From the NCBI GenBank assembly GCA_020854265.1, contig JADZFU010000006.1:1-64000 (forward strand): DNA of 64,000 nt, given 5' to 3'. How positions within the stretch are numbered: the first letter of the stretch is position 1; every line of letters starts with the position of its first letter. Positions 16,765 through 24,905 of the stretch are shown one piece after another. The notes beneath the pieces were generated by a model. It was not told the DNA's origin. It ran no database searches and saw nothing but the letters and a program-made list of their open reading frames with translations. The stretch is from Candidatus Uhrbacteria bacterium (lineage in GTDB: Bacteria > Patescibacteriota > Patescibacteriia > 2-12-FULL-60-25). The translations under genes were made by a program, and so were the position numbers.

Positions 16765-17847
16765 ATGTCCGAGCGTATTCCGAAAGAAAGTCCAAAATCT
16801 CCCGATAAACCGGAAAAACGCCAGCAAATGGTCAAGTTATATCATCTTGATCAGCAGACGCATGCTATATTGAAAAAATACCCGGCACATTTTTTAGCTA
16901 AAGGCGGTGAGCATTTCGTTTACGAAATTGGCTCCAAAGAGACAGGGGACTTGCGCGATGTTGTTGTAAAGGGAAGCGCACAGATGGCTCAAGTAATGAC
17001 AAGAGAACTTGAAGATAAAGGCGTCGAAAAGCCTTCCGACTTGCCTTTTGAACGCCAAGAGATTTTCAAGCGATATTTGCATGAGGACGAGCAGAAATAC
17101 CTTGCCTTGCGCAAGACATTTGGCGCCGATCATGTAATGCCCCAGCGAAGGTACATTATGAATGTACCCATTAACGAAGATATTGCCGAAGAAATCTTCG
17201 GTGAAGAATCAGATAAGGAGGATTGCTGGACATTGGTTACTCTCCAAAAACGTGCCAAAGAACTCAGCGAATCGAAATTTGCGATTCTGGACATGGGTAC
17301 CGAGTATGTTGAACGATCGCCTGTCGGTCCTAGCGAGTATGCAAGAGGTAAAGCGGAGTCTTCCTTGGACAGGCGTTCGTCGATTCTCCTAATGCAGGCA
17401 ATGAAAGATCCGCAGCTGCGTGAGCAGGTGGAGGATTTTGTTAAAAAAGCCGTGACGTACACGGAAAACGAACATGAAATTCTCGATCTGATCGGTAGCA
17501 GGAATGTCTACTTTTATAAGAAGGAACAAGATGACGGCACGAGTCGATGGAGCTATCGTATTTTGGATGGTTTTTACGCCAAGCCCAGAATAAAAATCTT
17601 AGATAAGGCAAAAGCGGCAATCGGGTATTTTGAGGAGCATGGGGAATTGAAAAACAAAAGCGAAGCGAATGTGCTCATGAACGCTCTTGCGTATGCGCGT
17701 AGTATCAACGCGATGGCGAAGTCATTAGGCTTGAAAGAGCGGGTCGATATTCTTGATGATGTAAAAGAAGAAACTATTGAGAAGTTGCTTAATGAAATCC
17801 GAAAAAAGACAGACTATGTCGATCCAAATATGACCCAGAAGGCTTAA
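16765..17847 (+). CDS. Hypothetical protein with a possible kinase-like N-lobe
   Basis: 360 aa, soluble, no recognised family. Near residues 44-70 the sequence AKGGEHFVYEIGSKE followed by DVVVKGSA resembles a Gly-rich loop and VAIK lysine of protein-kinase-like folds. A distant VYFYKKEQDD, SYRILDGFY could be later strands, but no HRD or DFG motif is obvious. The C-terminal 90 residues are helical. It lies 6 nt before xseA in the same direction. A kinase-fold assignment is inference; it could be a pseudokinase or unrelated. Confidence 0.6.
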   Translation: MSERIPKESPKSPDKPEKRQQMVKLYHLDQQTHAILKKYPAHFLAKGGEHFVYEIGSKETGDLRDVVVKGSAQMAQVMTRELEDKGVEKPSDLPFERQEIFKRYLHEDEQKYLALRKTFGADHVMPQRRYIMNVPINEDIAEEIFGEESDKEDCWTLVTLQKRAKELSESKFAILDMGTEYVERSPVGPSEYARGKAESSLDRRSSILLMQAMKDPQLREQVEDFVKKAVTYTENEHEILDLIGSRNVYFYKKEQDDGTSRWSYRILDGFYAKPRIKILDKAKAAIGYFEEHGELKNKSEANVLMNALAYARSINAMAKSLGLKERVDILDDVKEETIEKLLNEIRKKTDYVDPNMTQKA

Positions 17848-17853
17848 ACAAGT

Positions 17854-18969
17854 ATGCAGATTCTCTCCGTCTCCCAGTTTGTCGCTTACTTGAACGAAAC
17901 CTTCAAGGCGATTTGGGATTCAAATGAAGTCGCCATTGAAGGAGAGGTGAGCAATTACCGTGTTTCACAGGGGCAATGGGTCAATTTCGACATCAAGGAT
18001 GAAGAGTCTCTCGTTTCTTGTTTTATGGTGCTCGGAAAATTGCGTCTGCCAATTGAAGACGGTATGCGCGTCCGTCTCTTTGGTTATCCGCGCGTCTATC
18101 CTAAATATGGCAAGTTTTCATTCAACGTAGACCGCGTGGAATTGGTTGGCGAAGGCGCAATCAAAAAAGCATTAGCCGCCTTACGCGCCAAGCTTCAAGC
18201 GGAGGGTCTTTTTGATCCGTCACGCAAACGCACGCTTCCTCGTTTTCCGAAGCGTATCGCCCTCATCGCTTCGCGCGAGAGTGCCGCATATGGCGATTTC
18301 ATCCGCATCGTGAACGAGCGCTGGTCCGGACTCGAGATCGATCTCTATCACGCTATTGTCCAAGGCGATAAAGCACCCGATTCGGTCATGAGCGGAATCG
18401 AGCGAGCTCACAAGAACGGTCCTTACGACACCATTGTCATCACGCGCGGCGGGGGATCGTTCGACGAGCTCATGGCATTCAACGACGAGCGTCTTGTCCG
18501 CGCAATTTTCGCCTCAAAAATCCCGACCATGGTCGCTATCGGTCATGAACGCGATCTGAGCCTCGCAGAAGAAGCTGCCGACATCCGTGCCTCCACGCCA
18601 ACCGACTGTGCCCGACGTCTAGTTCCGGACAAACGCGATGTCTTATTCGAAATTGCCTCGCTCGAGCAGGGGATAGTTGCCGCTATACTCTCGCAGATCG
18701 AGGAAGGCCGCCGTCTGATTGAACTCGCGACTACCGGCGCCGAACATTGGATAGAAAACTTCCGTACGCGCGTTGCGTCTTTGCTGCGTCTGGTCGCTTC
18801 CTTTGATCCCAAAGCCGTTTTGAAACGCGGTTTCGCCATCATAACAACCGAAGACGGTTCAATCGTCAGTTCGGTAAAATCAGCCAAAGCTGGCATGCCG
18901 GTCAGCATACAATTGCGCGATGGAGCCATAGGTGCCAGAATTGAAGGTAGACAAGCCAAATTAATCTAA
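17854..18969 (+). CDS. xseA: Exodeoxyribonuclease VII large subunit
   Basis: 371 aa, shorter than the usual 400-450. N-terminal OB-fold (VAIEGEVSNYRVSQGQWVNF) and catalytic domain with LIASRESAAYGDF, ITRGGGSFDELMAFNDE, IGHERD and RASTPTDCARR. The shortened part is the helical coiled-coil region. It pairs with xseB 2 nt downstream and digests single-stranded DNA in repair. No SD. Confidence 0.95.
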   Translation: MQILSVSQFVAYLNETFKAIWDSNEVAIEGEVSNYRVSQGQWVNFDIKDEESLVSCFMVLGKLRLPIEDGMRVRLFGYPRVYPKYGKFSFNVDRVELVGEGAIKKALAALRAKLQAEGLFDPSRKRTLPRFPKRIALIASRESAAYGDFIRIVNERWSGLEIDLYHAIVQGDKAPDSVMSGIERAHKNGPYDTIVITRGGGSFDELMAFNDERLVRAIFASKIPTMVAIGHERDLSLAEEAADIRASTPTDCARRLVPDKRDVLFEIASLEQGIVAAILSQIEEGRRLIELATTGAEHWIENFRTRVASLLRLVASFDPKAVLKRGFAIITTEDGSIVSSVKSAKAGMPVSIQLRDGAIGARIEGRQAKLI

Positions 18970-18971
18970 CT

Positions 18972-19172
18972 ATGGCTAAAAAGAAAGGAGATATCGACTT
19001 CGCAAAATCTTTTACCGAGCTTGAACAGATCGCCGCTTGGTTTGAAGAAGGTGAGCCGGATCTTGAGCAGGGACTCAAGCGCTACGAGCGCGCCTCCGAA
19101 CTCGCGGCCGGCCTAAAAGCCAAACTTGATGAAGCCGAAAATCGCATCAAAGAGATTAAAGATAAATCCTAA
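18972..19172 (+). CDS. xseB: Exodeoxyribonuclease VII small subunit
   Basis: 66 aa. Typical XseB pattern: FTELEQIAAWFEEGEPDLEQGLKRYERA, then a helix ending EAENRIKEIKDKS. It binds the coiled-coil of the large subunit and sits directly after xseA. Confidence 0.93.
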   Translation: MAKKKGDIDFAKSFTELEQIAAWFEEGEPDLEQGLKRYERASELAAGLKAKLDEAENRIKEIKDKS

Positions 19173-19181
19173 CCAAATACT

Positions 19182-19529
19182 ATGATTTTATTTCTCGTCC
19201 GTCTCGTCTTGAATGCATTGGCCCTCATGCTCGTCGCGTACCTCATCCCTGGAATCGGTTTGTCTGGTTTTGGAACAGCGGTTATCGCTGCACTCGTCAT
19301 CGGTTTGGTGAATGCGCTCGTCCGCCCGCTTGTCGAACTCCTCTCGCTTCCGGTCACTATCCTGACTCTCGGTCTGTTTTCACTCGTTATCAATGCAGCC
19401 ATGTTTGGTTTGGCAGCTTGGTTTGTTCCGGGATTCACCATAGTCGGATTCGGTCCCGCCTTTTGGGGCGCCCTGCTTTATACTGTCTTCGCATGGCTTG
19501 TCAGTTCCTTTGTTGGAGGTAAGGAATAG
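19182..19529 (+). CDS. Phage-holin-4-like (PF04020-type) small membrane protein
   Basis: 115 aa, four hydrophobic segments, with hallmark features NALVRPLVELLSLPVTILTL and GFGPAFWGALLYTVFAWLVS. This widespread bacterial family is named after holins but is mostly chromosomal with an unknown role. No phage genes are nearby, so it is not evidence of a prophage. Confidence 0.82.
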   Translation: MILFLVRLVLNALALMLVAYLIPGIGLSGFGTAVIAALVIGLVNALVRPLVELLSLPVTILTLGLFSLVINAAMFGLAAWFVPGFTIVGFGPAFWGALLYTVFAWLVSSFVGGKE

Positions 19530-19535
19530 GCTGTC

Positions 19536-19564
19536 TTGACATAAAAATAGGGCTCGGCTAAGGT
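19536..19564 (+). promoter_or_regulatory. Promoter of the rplJ-rplL operon
   Basis: TTGACA, 17-nt spacer, TAAGGT. The transcript should begin near 19571, giving a leader of about 140 nt before rplJ. Confidence 0.85.
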
Positions 19565-19570
19565 TCAGCC

Positions 19571-19709
19571 CAACGAACGCCGAGTCCTGAGAAAGTGAGG
19601 GCCGCAAGGCTTGATTCCCGCAAGGGACCTCACCGAGGATCGAGCTCCATTTTTGGAGAACGACCGCAGGATTCCGATTCTGCGGTCGTTATTTATCTCC
19701 TTTTAACCT
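19571..19709 (+). ncRNA. Ribosomal protein L10 leader with attenuator hairpin
   Basis: Long structured 5' region before rplJ. In other bacteria L10(L12)4 binds such a leader to repress its own operon. The sequence contains a GC-rich multi-helix part (19580-19645) and an 11-bp hairpin at 19659-19690 (AACGACCGCAG with CTGCGGTCGTT) followed by a T-rich stretch, which resembles an intrinsic terminator acting as an attenuator. Assignment is by position and architecture; a covariance-model search for the L10 leader would settle it. Confidence 0.7.
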
Positions 19710-20339
19710 ATGCCAAAGACTCGTGCGCAAAAATCCGCCGAGATCGCCGACCTTGCCGCAGCCATGAAGACTGCCAAGGCCGCCGCGTTCGCGGATTACC
19801 AGGGCATGTCGGTGCAAAACATCACCACCCTGCGTAAAAAGATGCACGCCGAAGGAGTGGACTATATCGTCGCAAAGAAGACGCTCATGGCGATTGCCGC
19901 CAAGGAAGCCGGATTCGATGTCGACTTCAAGTCCATGCCAGGCATGCTCAGTGTCGCCCTTGCCAAGCAAGATGAAATGGCTCCGGCCAAACTCATCGGC
20001 GACGCAGGCAAGGATCAGCCAATCAAGCTGGTCGGCGGCATCTTTGAGGGCAAGGTTGTGGATCAGGCTTACATCGTTCAGTTGTCCAAACTGCCGAGCA
20101 AGAGCCAGCTCCTCACCCAGCTTCTCTACGTATTCAATGGTCCGGTCGGTGCCTTTGCCCGCCTTCTCAACGCATACCGCGAACAGAAGGAAGCCGGCGC
20201 TCCGCCCGCTCCCGCTCCGGCGCCTGTCGCCGAAGCTCCGAAAGCCGAAGAATCCGCTCCTGCGGCCGAACCGGCTCCGACTCCCGAGGCTCCCGCCGCC
20301 GATGCTCCCGCTCAAGCGGAAACCCCCGCAGCTAGCTAA
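19710..20339 (+). CDS. rplJ: 50S ribosomal protein L10
   Basis: 209 aa. The N-terminal 170 residues are standard L10 (FADYQGMSVQNITTLRKKM, VAKKTLMAIA, NGPVGAFARLLNAYREQK). The last 40 residues are a Pro/Ala/Glu-rich tail not present in most L10 proteins. It anchors L7/L12 to the ribosomal stalk. No clear SD precedes the ATG. Confidence 0.96.
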   Translation: MPKTRAQKSAEIADLAAAMKTAKAAAFADYQGMSVQNITTLRKKMHAEGVDYIVAKKTLMAIAAKEAGFDVDFKSMPGMLSVALAKQDEMAPAKLIGDAGKDQPIKLVGGIFEGKVVDQAYIVQLSKLPSKSQLLTQLLYVFNGPVGAFARLLNAYREQKEAGAPPAPAPAPVAEAPKAEESAPAAEPAPTPEAPAADAPAQAETPAAS

Positions 20340-20372
20340 ATCTCGTTATTCGTTACTCATTACTCGAATATT

Positions 20373-20768
20373 ATGTCCGAAATGAAACAGGTCGAGATCC
20401 CGGCGAAGTTCCAGGGACTCGTCGAATCCATTGAAAAGTTGTCCGTGATCGAGCTCGCCGAGCTCGTCAAACTTCTCGAAGAGAAGTTCGGCGTCTCCGC
20501 TGCCGCTCCGGTCATGATGGCAGGCGCCGGTGCCGGTGCTGCCGCAGCCGAAGAAAAGTCCTCGTTCAATATCGAGCTTAGCGACGCTGGCTCGAACAAG
20601 ATCGCGGTCATCAAGGTTGTCCGTGAAATCACGGGACTTGGTTTGAAAGAAGCCAAGGACATGGTCGACGCCGCTCCGAAAGTCATCAAGGAGAATGCGC
20701 CGAAAGCCGAAGCCGACGACATCAAAAAGAAGATCGAAGAAGCTGGTGGCAAGGTCACCCTCAAATAA
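20373..20768 (+). CDS. rplL: 50S ribosomal protein L7/L12
   Basis: 131 aa. N-terminal dimerisation helices, an Ala/Gly hinge ([16 protein letters not shown]) and the C-terminal domain with [20 protein letters not shown], which binds translation factors. It follows rplJ after 33 nt. rpoB/rpoC, often next in other bacteria, are absent; a terminator follows instead. Confidence 0.97.
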   Translation: MSEMKQVEIPAKFQGLVESIEKLSVIELAELVKLLEEKFGVSAAAPVMMAGAGAGAAAAEEKSSFNIELSDAGSNKIAVIKVVREITGLGLKEAKDMVDAAPKVIKENAPKAEADDIKKKIEEAGGKVTLK

Positions 20769-20777
20769 GCTCTTCAT

Positions 20778-20808
20778 TCAAAAACTCCCCATACCGGGGA
20801 GTTTTTGT
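20778..20808 (+). terminator. Terminator of the rplJ-rplL operon
   Basis: AAAAACTCCCC pairs with CGGGGAGTTTTT around ATAC. The -10-like TATGGT of the next gene follows at once. Confidence 0.88.
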
Positions 20809-20822
20809 TATGGTGGGACCAT

Positions 20823-21248
20823 ATGATCCCCACCAATCCTCCGGCCCAGACGTACGCTCCCTCCGGACAGCCGCCGCGCGATGCCAAAACCAATACCATC
20901 ATTGTCCTCGCGGTTGGCCTCATGCTTGTTCTCGGTCTGGCGCTCCCACTATTCATTTTCTTCTATCCCGAATACCAGCGCGAACAGCTGATCAAAACCG
21001 GCTTGCCGGCCCAAGCCGAGATTCTCACCATCGAGCCCACGGGTAATACCTATAATGACCAGCCCCAAGCCCGTATTCTCCTGCTCGTGACTCCGGAAAC
21101 AGGGGAGTCATTCGAAGCCGAAACGACCATGATCATCAATCCGATTTACGCGCCTCAATTCCAGCCCGGCAAGCGTGTCAAAGTCCGTTACGATGCGAAC
21201 GATAAAACGAATGTCGCCATCGAAGAAACCGAAAGCGGCCAGCGCTAA
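20823..21248 (+). CDS. Small single-pass membrane protein, DUF3592-like
   Basis: 141 aa. Pro-rich N-terminus, one membrane segment (IIVLAVGLMLVLGLALPLFIFF, about 25-46), then a short beta domain LPAQAEILTIEPTG, FQPGKRVKVRYDAND that resembles DUF3592 proteins. The ATG at 20823 follows TATGGT by 8 nt without SD, a leaderless arrangement; an earlier GTG/TTG-type start would overlap the terminator. Confidence 0.65.
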   Translation: MIPTNPPAQTYAPSGQPPRDAKTNTIIVLAVGLMLVLGLALPLFIFFYPEYQREQLIKTGLPAQAEILTIEPTGNTYNDQPQARILLLVTPETGESFEAETTMIINPIYAPQFQPGKRVKVRYDANDKTNVAIEETESGQR

Positions 21249-21251
21249 TCA

Positions 21252-21281
21252 AAAAAACACTCCCGATCGGGAGTGTTTTTT
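21252..21281. terminator. Bidirectional terminator
   Basis: Perfect 30-nt palindrome: AAAAAACACTCCCGA and its complement. It serves the convergent genes on both sides. Confidence 0.92.
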
Positions 21282-21282
21282 G

Positions 21283-22059
21283 TTATCTCGTCACCCGCAA
21301 ACTTTGGATGATACTGACTGCTTCGGCGTCGCTTAACTGACCCGCTTTGGAAACGATCCTGTACCAATAAGTTCGTCCGATCGCATCCCATACCTGATTT
21401 GTAAAATTTGTGTTCTGCTCTGTCTGGCTATAACTCAAAACGGTTAATCCATTCACATTTCTTTGGCGAACTTGGGTTCCGGACAATGAACGTAGAAGCG
21501 AGGTGGTTGAAGTGGGTGGGTAAATTGTCAGGCTCGAATCACGGAACCAGCACCCGCTATCATAAGTACCAACTTTTCCAAACAGGAAGCTATTTGTTTC
21601 AAAACCGTTCACTTCGGATGGAAATGCTCCATACCCGTCAGTTCCCCAAGCGAAATTGTATGGCAAAGAAGCGGTCACGCCTGTTTTTTCGTCACGAAAT
21701 TGGAACGTTTGATCTGCAGGGAGGTCGAGGAGAGCAGCCTCTGATCCGCACAATCCATGCGCATTATCTACCGTAATAAACAATCTGCCTTCAGGTTTCA
21801 TTTCTTGCATGGCCTCGGCCTGTTTCTCTAACATATCCGCTTGTTTCTCGAGGCTATCGGCAATGACGGCCATGGCATCGGTTTCCATCACAAGATCCGA
21901 TGAAGGTTTTTGATATTTTGCAAAAGATGCGTTGATGACAATCATCACGCACAATACGAGCGTCCAAAACAGCAGCCAATGTCGAAGTTGAACGGCTTTC
22001 GGGCCGGCAGGCATTGTTGCGGATTTTGTTTTTGAGGTTTTACGAGGTGCGCTTTTCAT
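21283..22059 (-). CDS. Membrane-anchored hypothetical protein with short coiled coil
   Basis: 258 aa, unrecognised. After a basic N-terminus (KSAPRKTSKTKS) comes one membrane helix (LLFWTLVLCVMIVINASF), a heptad-like stretch DSLEKQADMLEKQAEAMQEM, and a C-terminal beta-rich domain of about 150 residues, likely outside the cell (FRDEKTGVTASLPYNFAWG). The start at 22059 is chosen because TATAAT lies 22 nt upstream on the minus strand; the frame extends further through the terminator of the neighbouring gene. Codons are somewhat more AT-rich than neighbours. Confidence 0.65.
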   Translation of the reverse strand: MKSAPRKTSKTKSATMPAGPKAVQLRHWLLFWTLVLCVMIVINASFAKYQKPSSDLVMETDAMAVIADSLEKQADMLEKQAEAMQEMKPEGRLFITVDNAHGLCGSEAALLDLPADQTFQFRDEKTGVTASLPYNFAWGTDGYGAFPSEVNGFETNSFLFGKVGTYDSGCWFRDSSLTIYPPTSTTSLLRSLSGTQVRQRNVNGLTVLSYSQTEQNTNFTNQVWDAIGRTYWYRIVSKAGQLSDAEAVSIIQSLRVTR

Positions 22060-22081
22060 ATTTATTTGAAAGATCTTCTTG

Positions 22082-22087
22082 ATTATA
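22082..22087 (-). promoter_or_regulatory. -10 box (TATAAT) for the 21283-22059 gene
   Basis: Perfect TATAAT on the minus strand just after the terminator of the upstream gene. The expected start site gives a leader of about 15 nt. No convincing -35 box is seen. Confidence 0.6.
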
Positions 22088-22092
22088 ACATA

Positions 22093-22114
22093 AAAACGCC
22101 CCGCAGGGCGTTTT
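22093..22114 (-). terminator. Terminator of the 22116-24179 gene
   Basis: AAAACGCCC with GGGCGTTTT around a 4-nt loop, 2 nt after the stop codon. Confidence 0.85.
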
Positions 22115-22115
22115 A

Positions 22116-24179
22116 TTATGGTAATTCTGTTTGCCAAACTTTATTCGAGTCGATCACGTATAGTTTTTTGCTTACCGGATCAGCCGTGACATTTGTCGGT
22201 TTTTGCCAGCTTGGTGATTTGAGCTGCGCCACGAGCCTGCCATCCTTGCGGTAGACAAGCACGCGTTTTCCCTCCGGATCCGCGAGGATGATACGATCCG
22301 TGGTTTCTGCGACCGTCCAGATCGCTGAGAGCGATGTCACCGGGGGATCAGCCGGACTCAAGGTCCACGACTGCTCGGTTCCGGAGAGATACTGTTTGAC
22401 GACGCCATTTCTCCAACCGACATATACAGTCGAATCAATCGCCAGACCTACGGAATCAGTAAGTGGTGTGGTGTTTTGCTTGAGATAGGCCGTCTCCTGC
22501 GTAATACCTCCGCCGCCTGGTTCATAACGCCACACCATGTTTCCGGCCGGATCCAAAACATAGAAGCGGCGGCCATACACAACCAGCGATTGGCTCGAGG
22601 TCGCGCGGCCATTCCATGACATGGCACCAAATGAACCGTTATTAAACGAGAGGAGGGTTCGATTATTGGTCAATAAATACAATGCGCTTGCACCCGCGCT
22701 TGATGAAATGACCGGTGCTGTGCCGCTCGGCAGCGGATAGCGTTTTGTTTCTTTGGTCGTGATATCCGTCTCAAGGAGGCTTCCGCCTGCATTATCGACG
22801 GAATAAATCTTGTTTTTATAGACGGCCGGTGCATCCAGGGACCCGTCAGCAGCTCCCAAGGAGGCGGCAGCCATCTCAATCGGGTTGATGGTAACCTCGC
22901 GCTTGATTTGGACCAGCAGGGCATTCAATTCGTTGCGTAAATTCTCTTTGGTCTTTTTGCGGTCCTCGGTTTTTTCATCCAAACCATCCAACATGACCGT
23001 GGCCTCATTCACCAAGCGGCGTACGGTGTCTTCATTTCCGAATTGTAAATTGCCTTCGGCACGATTTTTGCGGTCAGCCGCTTGGTCAAACACGGTATTC
23101 CACAAAACCTGTTCTTTTTTGAATGCCTCATTACGGCTCCACCAGATGCCGCCAGCCGACATAAGTACGAGCACCGTGGCCACAGCCGCGATAATTCGTT
23201 TGCGGGCTGGTGTAAATACGCTGCCATGGCCAGCATTCATGCCGCGCATGCTGGAGAGCGAGACAGGGTCTTTTGGAGAGCGTTTCGGAAGCTTGGAGCG
23301 CAGGCTGGACACCCATTCTTTTCCGGTTTCAAGCAGGGGTTTTTTGGCGGCAGGCCTCGGGGCAATGGACGGGGAAAGGATTTCTTCCGTATCGCGTTCA
23401 TTGCCGCGCAGCTGCTCGATGGAATTTGTGCTTTTGTTTATAGGCACGACCTCTGGCTTCGGTTCAATCGGAATAACGCGTGCGGCAGCCGGAACTTCAG
23501 ACGCCACCAAGGCGGCAAAATCATCCGGCGTACCCAATCGTTGGAGGTCTTGGCTGATTTCCATTGCAGCCGTAACCGGTGTCATGTGTTTCAAGCGATT
23601 CACGATATCAAGCTCGCCGCGCAAACGTTCAAAATTATTTGTGCCTGCAAAGAGGACATCGCCCGGTTTGATATCGCCGCACAGCAGCGAGGAGAATGCT
23701 TTTTTTGGATCGACTTGCGCCGGCATATCCAGCGATCCGAAAAGATCGAAGCCCTTGAAGCTCCCGTCATTTTGTTTTTGCAAGAAGATGCTCGAGAGCC
23801 GTCCAATGCCCGAGACGCAGACCAGTCCTTCTGAAAATTCTAGGATGAAAAGATTTACCCGGTTCCACGCAATCGGAGTCGGTTCGCGCTCGACGAATCC
23901 CGCAACCGCTTCATTCAGACGCTCGATAAGTTTTTCAAACCGCGCCATAGCGTCGCCCTCCATTCCGGCCATCAGGCGACGGGTATGCTCGGCAGCCTCA
24001 TTTACCGTATCAAGGAGTTGTTCATACACGTACAAAGGTGACGCGATATCAGAAATAAGGACCAGAGTAGGCTGGCGTTTGCCGGACGGGTCCCCATCGT
24101 GCCGGAACAGCCCTACGATCCGTTCTTCGGACGTGGACTGGCTCGCCTCGATTTCGGCGATACGAATCGCGTATTCCAT
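22116..24179 (-). CDS. PP2C-like domain, transmembrane segment and beta-propeller protein
   Basis: 687 aa. The N-terminal 220 residues resemble a PP2C/SpoIIE phosphatase fold (LVLISDIASPL, CVSGIGRLSSIFL, CGDIKPGDVLFAGTNNFERL), but the metal-binding Asp-Gly pairs are not evident, so it may be inactive. A Pro/Lys linker, one membrane segment at about 330-350 (IIAAVATVLVLMSAGGIWW) and a charged helix follow. The last 250 residues form repeated strands ending in short turns (DAPAVYKNKIYSVDN, YVGWRNGVVKQYLSG), a predicted beta-propeller outside the cell. A signal-transducing or scaffold role is inference. No strong promoter is recognised in the 122-nt gap before the divergent gene. Confidence 0.7.
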   Translation of the reverse strand: MEYAIRIAEIEASQSTSEERIVGLFRHDGDPSGKRQPTLVLISDIASPLYVYEQLLDTVNEAAEHTRRLMAGMEGDAMARFEKLIERLNEAVAGFVEREPTPIAWNRVNLFILEFSEGLVCVSGIGRLSSIFLQKQNDGSFKGFDLFGSLDMPAQVDPKKAFSSLLCGDIKPGDVLFAGTNNFERLRGELDIVNRLKHMTPVTAAMEISQDLQRLGTPDDFAALVASEVPAAARVIPIEPKPEVVPINKSTNSIEQLRGNERDTEEILSPSIAPRPAAKKPLLETGKEWVSSLRSKLPKRSPKDPVSLSSMRGMNAGHGSVFTPARKRIIAAVATVLVLMSAGGIWWSRNEAFKKEQVLWNTVFDQAADRKNRAEGNLQFGNEDTVRRLVNEATVMLDGLDEKTEDRKKTKENLRNELNALLVQIKREVTINPIEMAAASLGAADGSLDAPAVYKNKIYSVDNAGGSLLETDITTKETKRYPLPSGTAPVISSSAGASALYLLTNNRTLLSFNNGSFGAMSWNGRATSSQSLVVYGRRFYVLDPAGNMVWRYEPGGGGITQETAYLKQNTTPLTDSVGLAIDSTVYVGWRNGVVKQYLSGTEQSWTLSPADPPVTSLSAIWTVAETTDRIILADPEGKRVLVYRKDGRLVAQLKSPSWQKPTNVTADPVSKKLYVIDSNKVWQTELP

Positions 24180-24254
24180 AGCATTGGCGCCGTGTTTCTA
24201 ACCGAGAATACGTCGGCTGGCCCATGCCGTAAAGGTGCTCTCCAGAATTATTGC

Positions 24255-24269
24255 CTCCTTGTCAAGGAG
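24255..24269. repeat. Perfect inverted repeat in a divergent intergenic region
   Basis: CTCCTTG-T-CAAGGAG. It lies between the divergent genes starting at 24179 and 24302, the second of which is a winged-helix protein, so an autoregulatory operator is possible. It also contains TTGACA on the minus strand, without a matching -10 box. Confidence 0.45.
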
Positions 24270-24301
24270 CGTCATTTGGGGCAAGCTTTGTGCTAACGGT
24301 T

Positions 24302-24901
24302 ATGCTTGAACACCTCTTTGGTTCGCGGACCCGCGTGAAACTTCTGGGTCTTTTTCTCCGCCACTCGAACGAGCCGCTTTTTGTGCGCGAAATTACGCGC
24401 CGCATCAATACCCAAATCAATGCCGTGCGGCGCGAATTATCCAATCTCATGAAGCTCGGTTTCATTATCGAAGTAGAAGAGGAGCCGGCAACAAAGGGAG
24501 CGCGCAAAACAGCCGGCCTCAAAAAGAAATATTACAAAGTAAACCCGTCCTTCAAATTGTACGAGGAAATATCAGCGCTCATCACGCGCTCGCAAGTATT
24601 ATTGGAAGGTCGTCTTGATTCTGAAATTCTCCGTATCGGCGATATTCGTTACCTGGCATTCCTCGGAGCTTTTCTCAACAAGTCCAAAGCTCCTGTAGAC
24701 CTGTTCATCATCGGTACCGTCGATGCGGCTGCTCTCAAAAAATTGGTCGCCGAAAGCGAAAAGTCTCTCGGTTTTGAAATCAACTTTTCCGTCATGTCTC
24801 CGGAGGAGTACCGCTACCGCAAGGATATGACCGATAAATTCTTGTACGCCATTCTCGAATCCAATAAAAACGTAGTCATCGACCGCTTGAGCGAAATCTA
24901 G
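24302..24901 (+). CDS. Winged-helix protein with nucleotidyltransferase-like C-terminus
   Basis: 199 aa. Residues 1-95 form a winged helix (LFGSRTRVKLLGLFLRHS, FVREITRRINTQINAVRREL, NLMKLGFI). The C-terminal half (RYLAFLGAFL, VDLFIIGTVDAAALKKLV) resembles the minimal nucleotidyltransferase fold fused to such helices in archaea and CPR, but the GS-x-D catalytic signature reads GTVDAA, so activity is doubtful. Likely a transcription regulator. A short basic insert (ATKGARKTAGLKKK) may contact DNA. The next gene (tsaB) follows after 4 nt. Confidence 0.72.
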   Translation: MLEHLFGSRTRVKLLGLFLRHSNEPLFVREITRRINTQINAVRRELSNLMKLGFIIEVEEEPATKGARKTAGLKKKYYKVNPSFKLYEEISALITRSQVLLEGRLDSEILRIGDIRYLAFLGAFLNKSKAPVDLFIIGTVDAAALKKLVAESEKSLGFEINFSVMSPEEYRYRKDMTDKFLYAILESNKNVVIDRLSEI

Positions 24902-24905
24902 CAGT

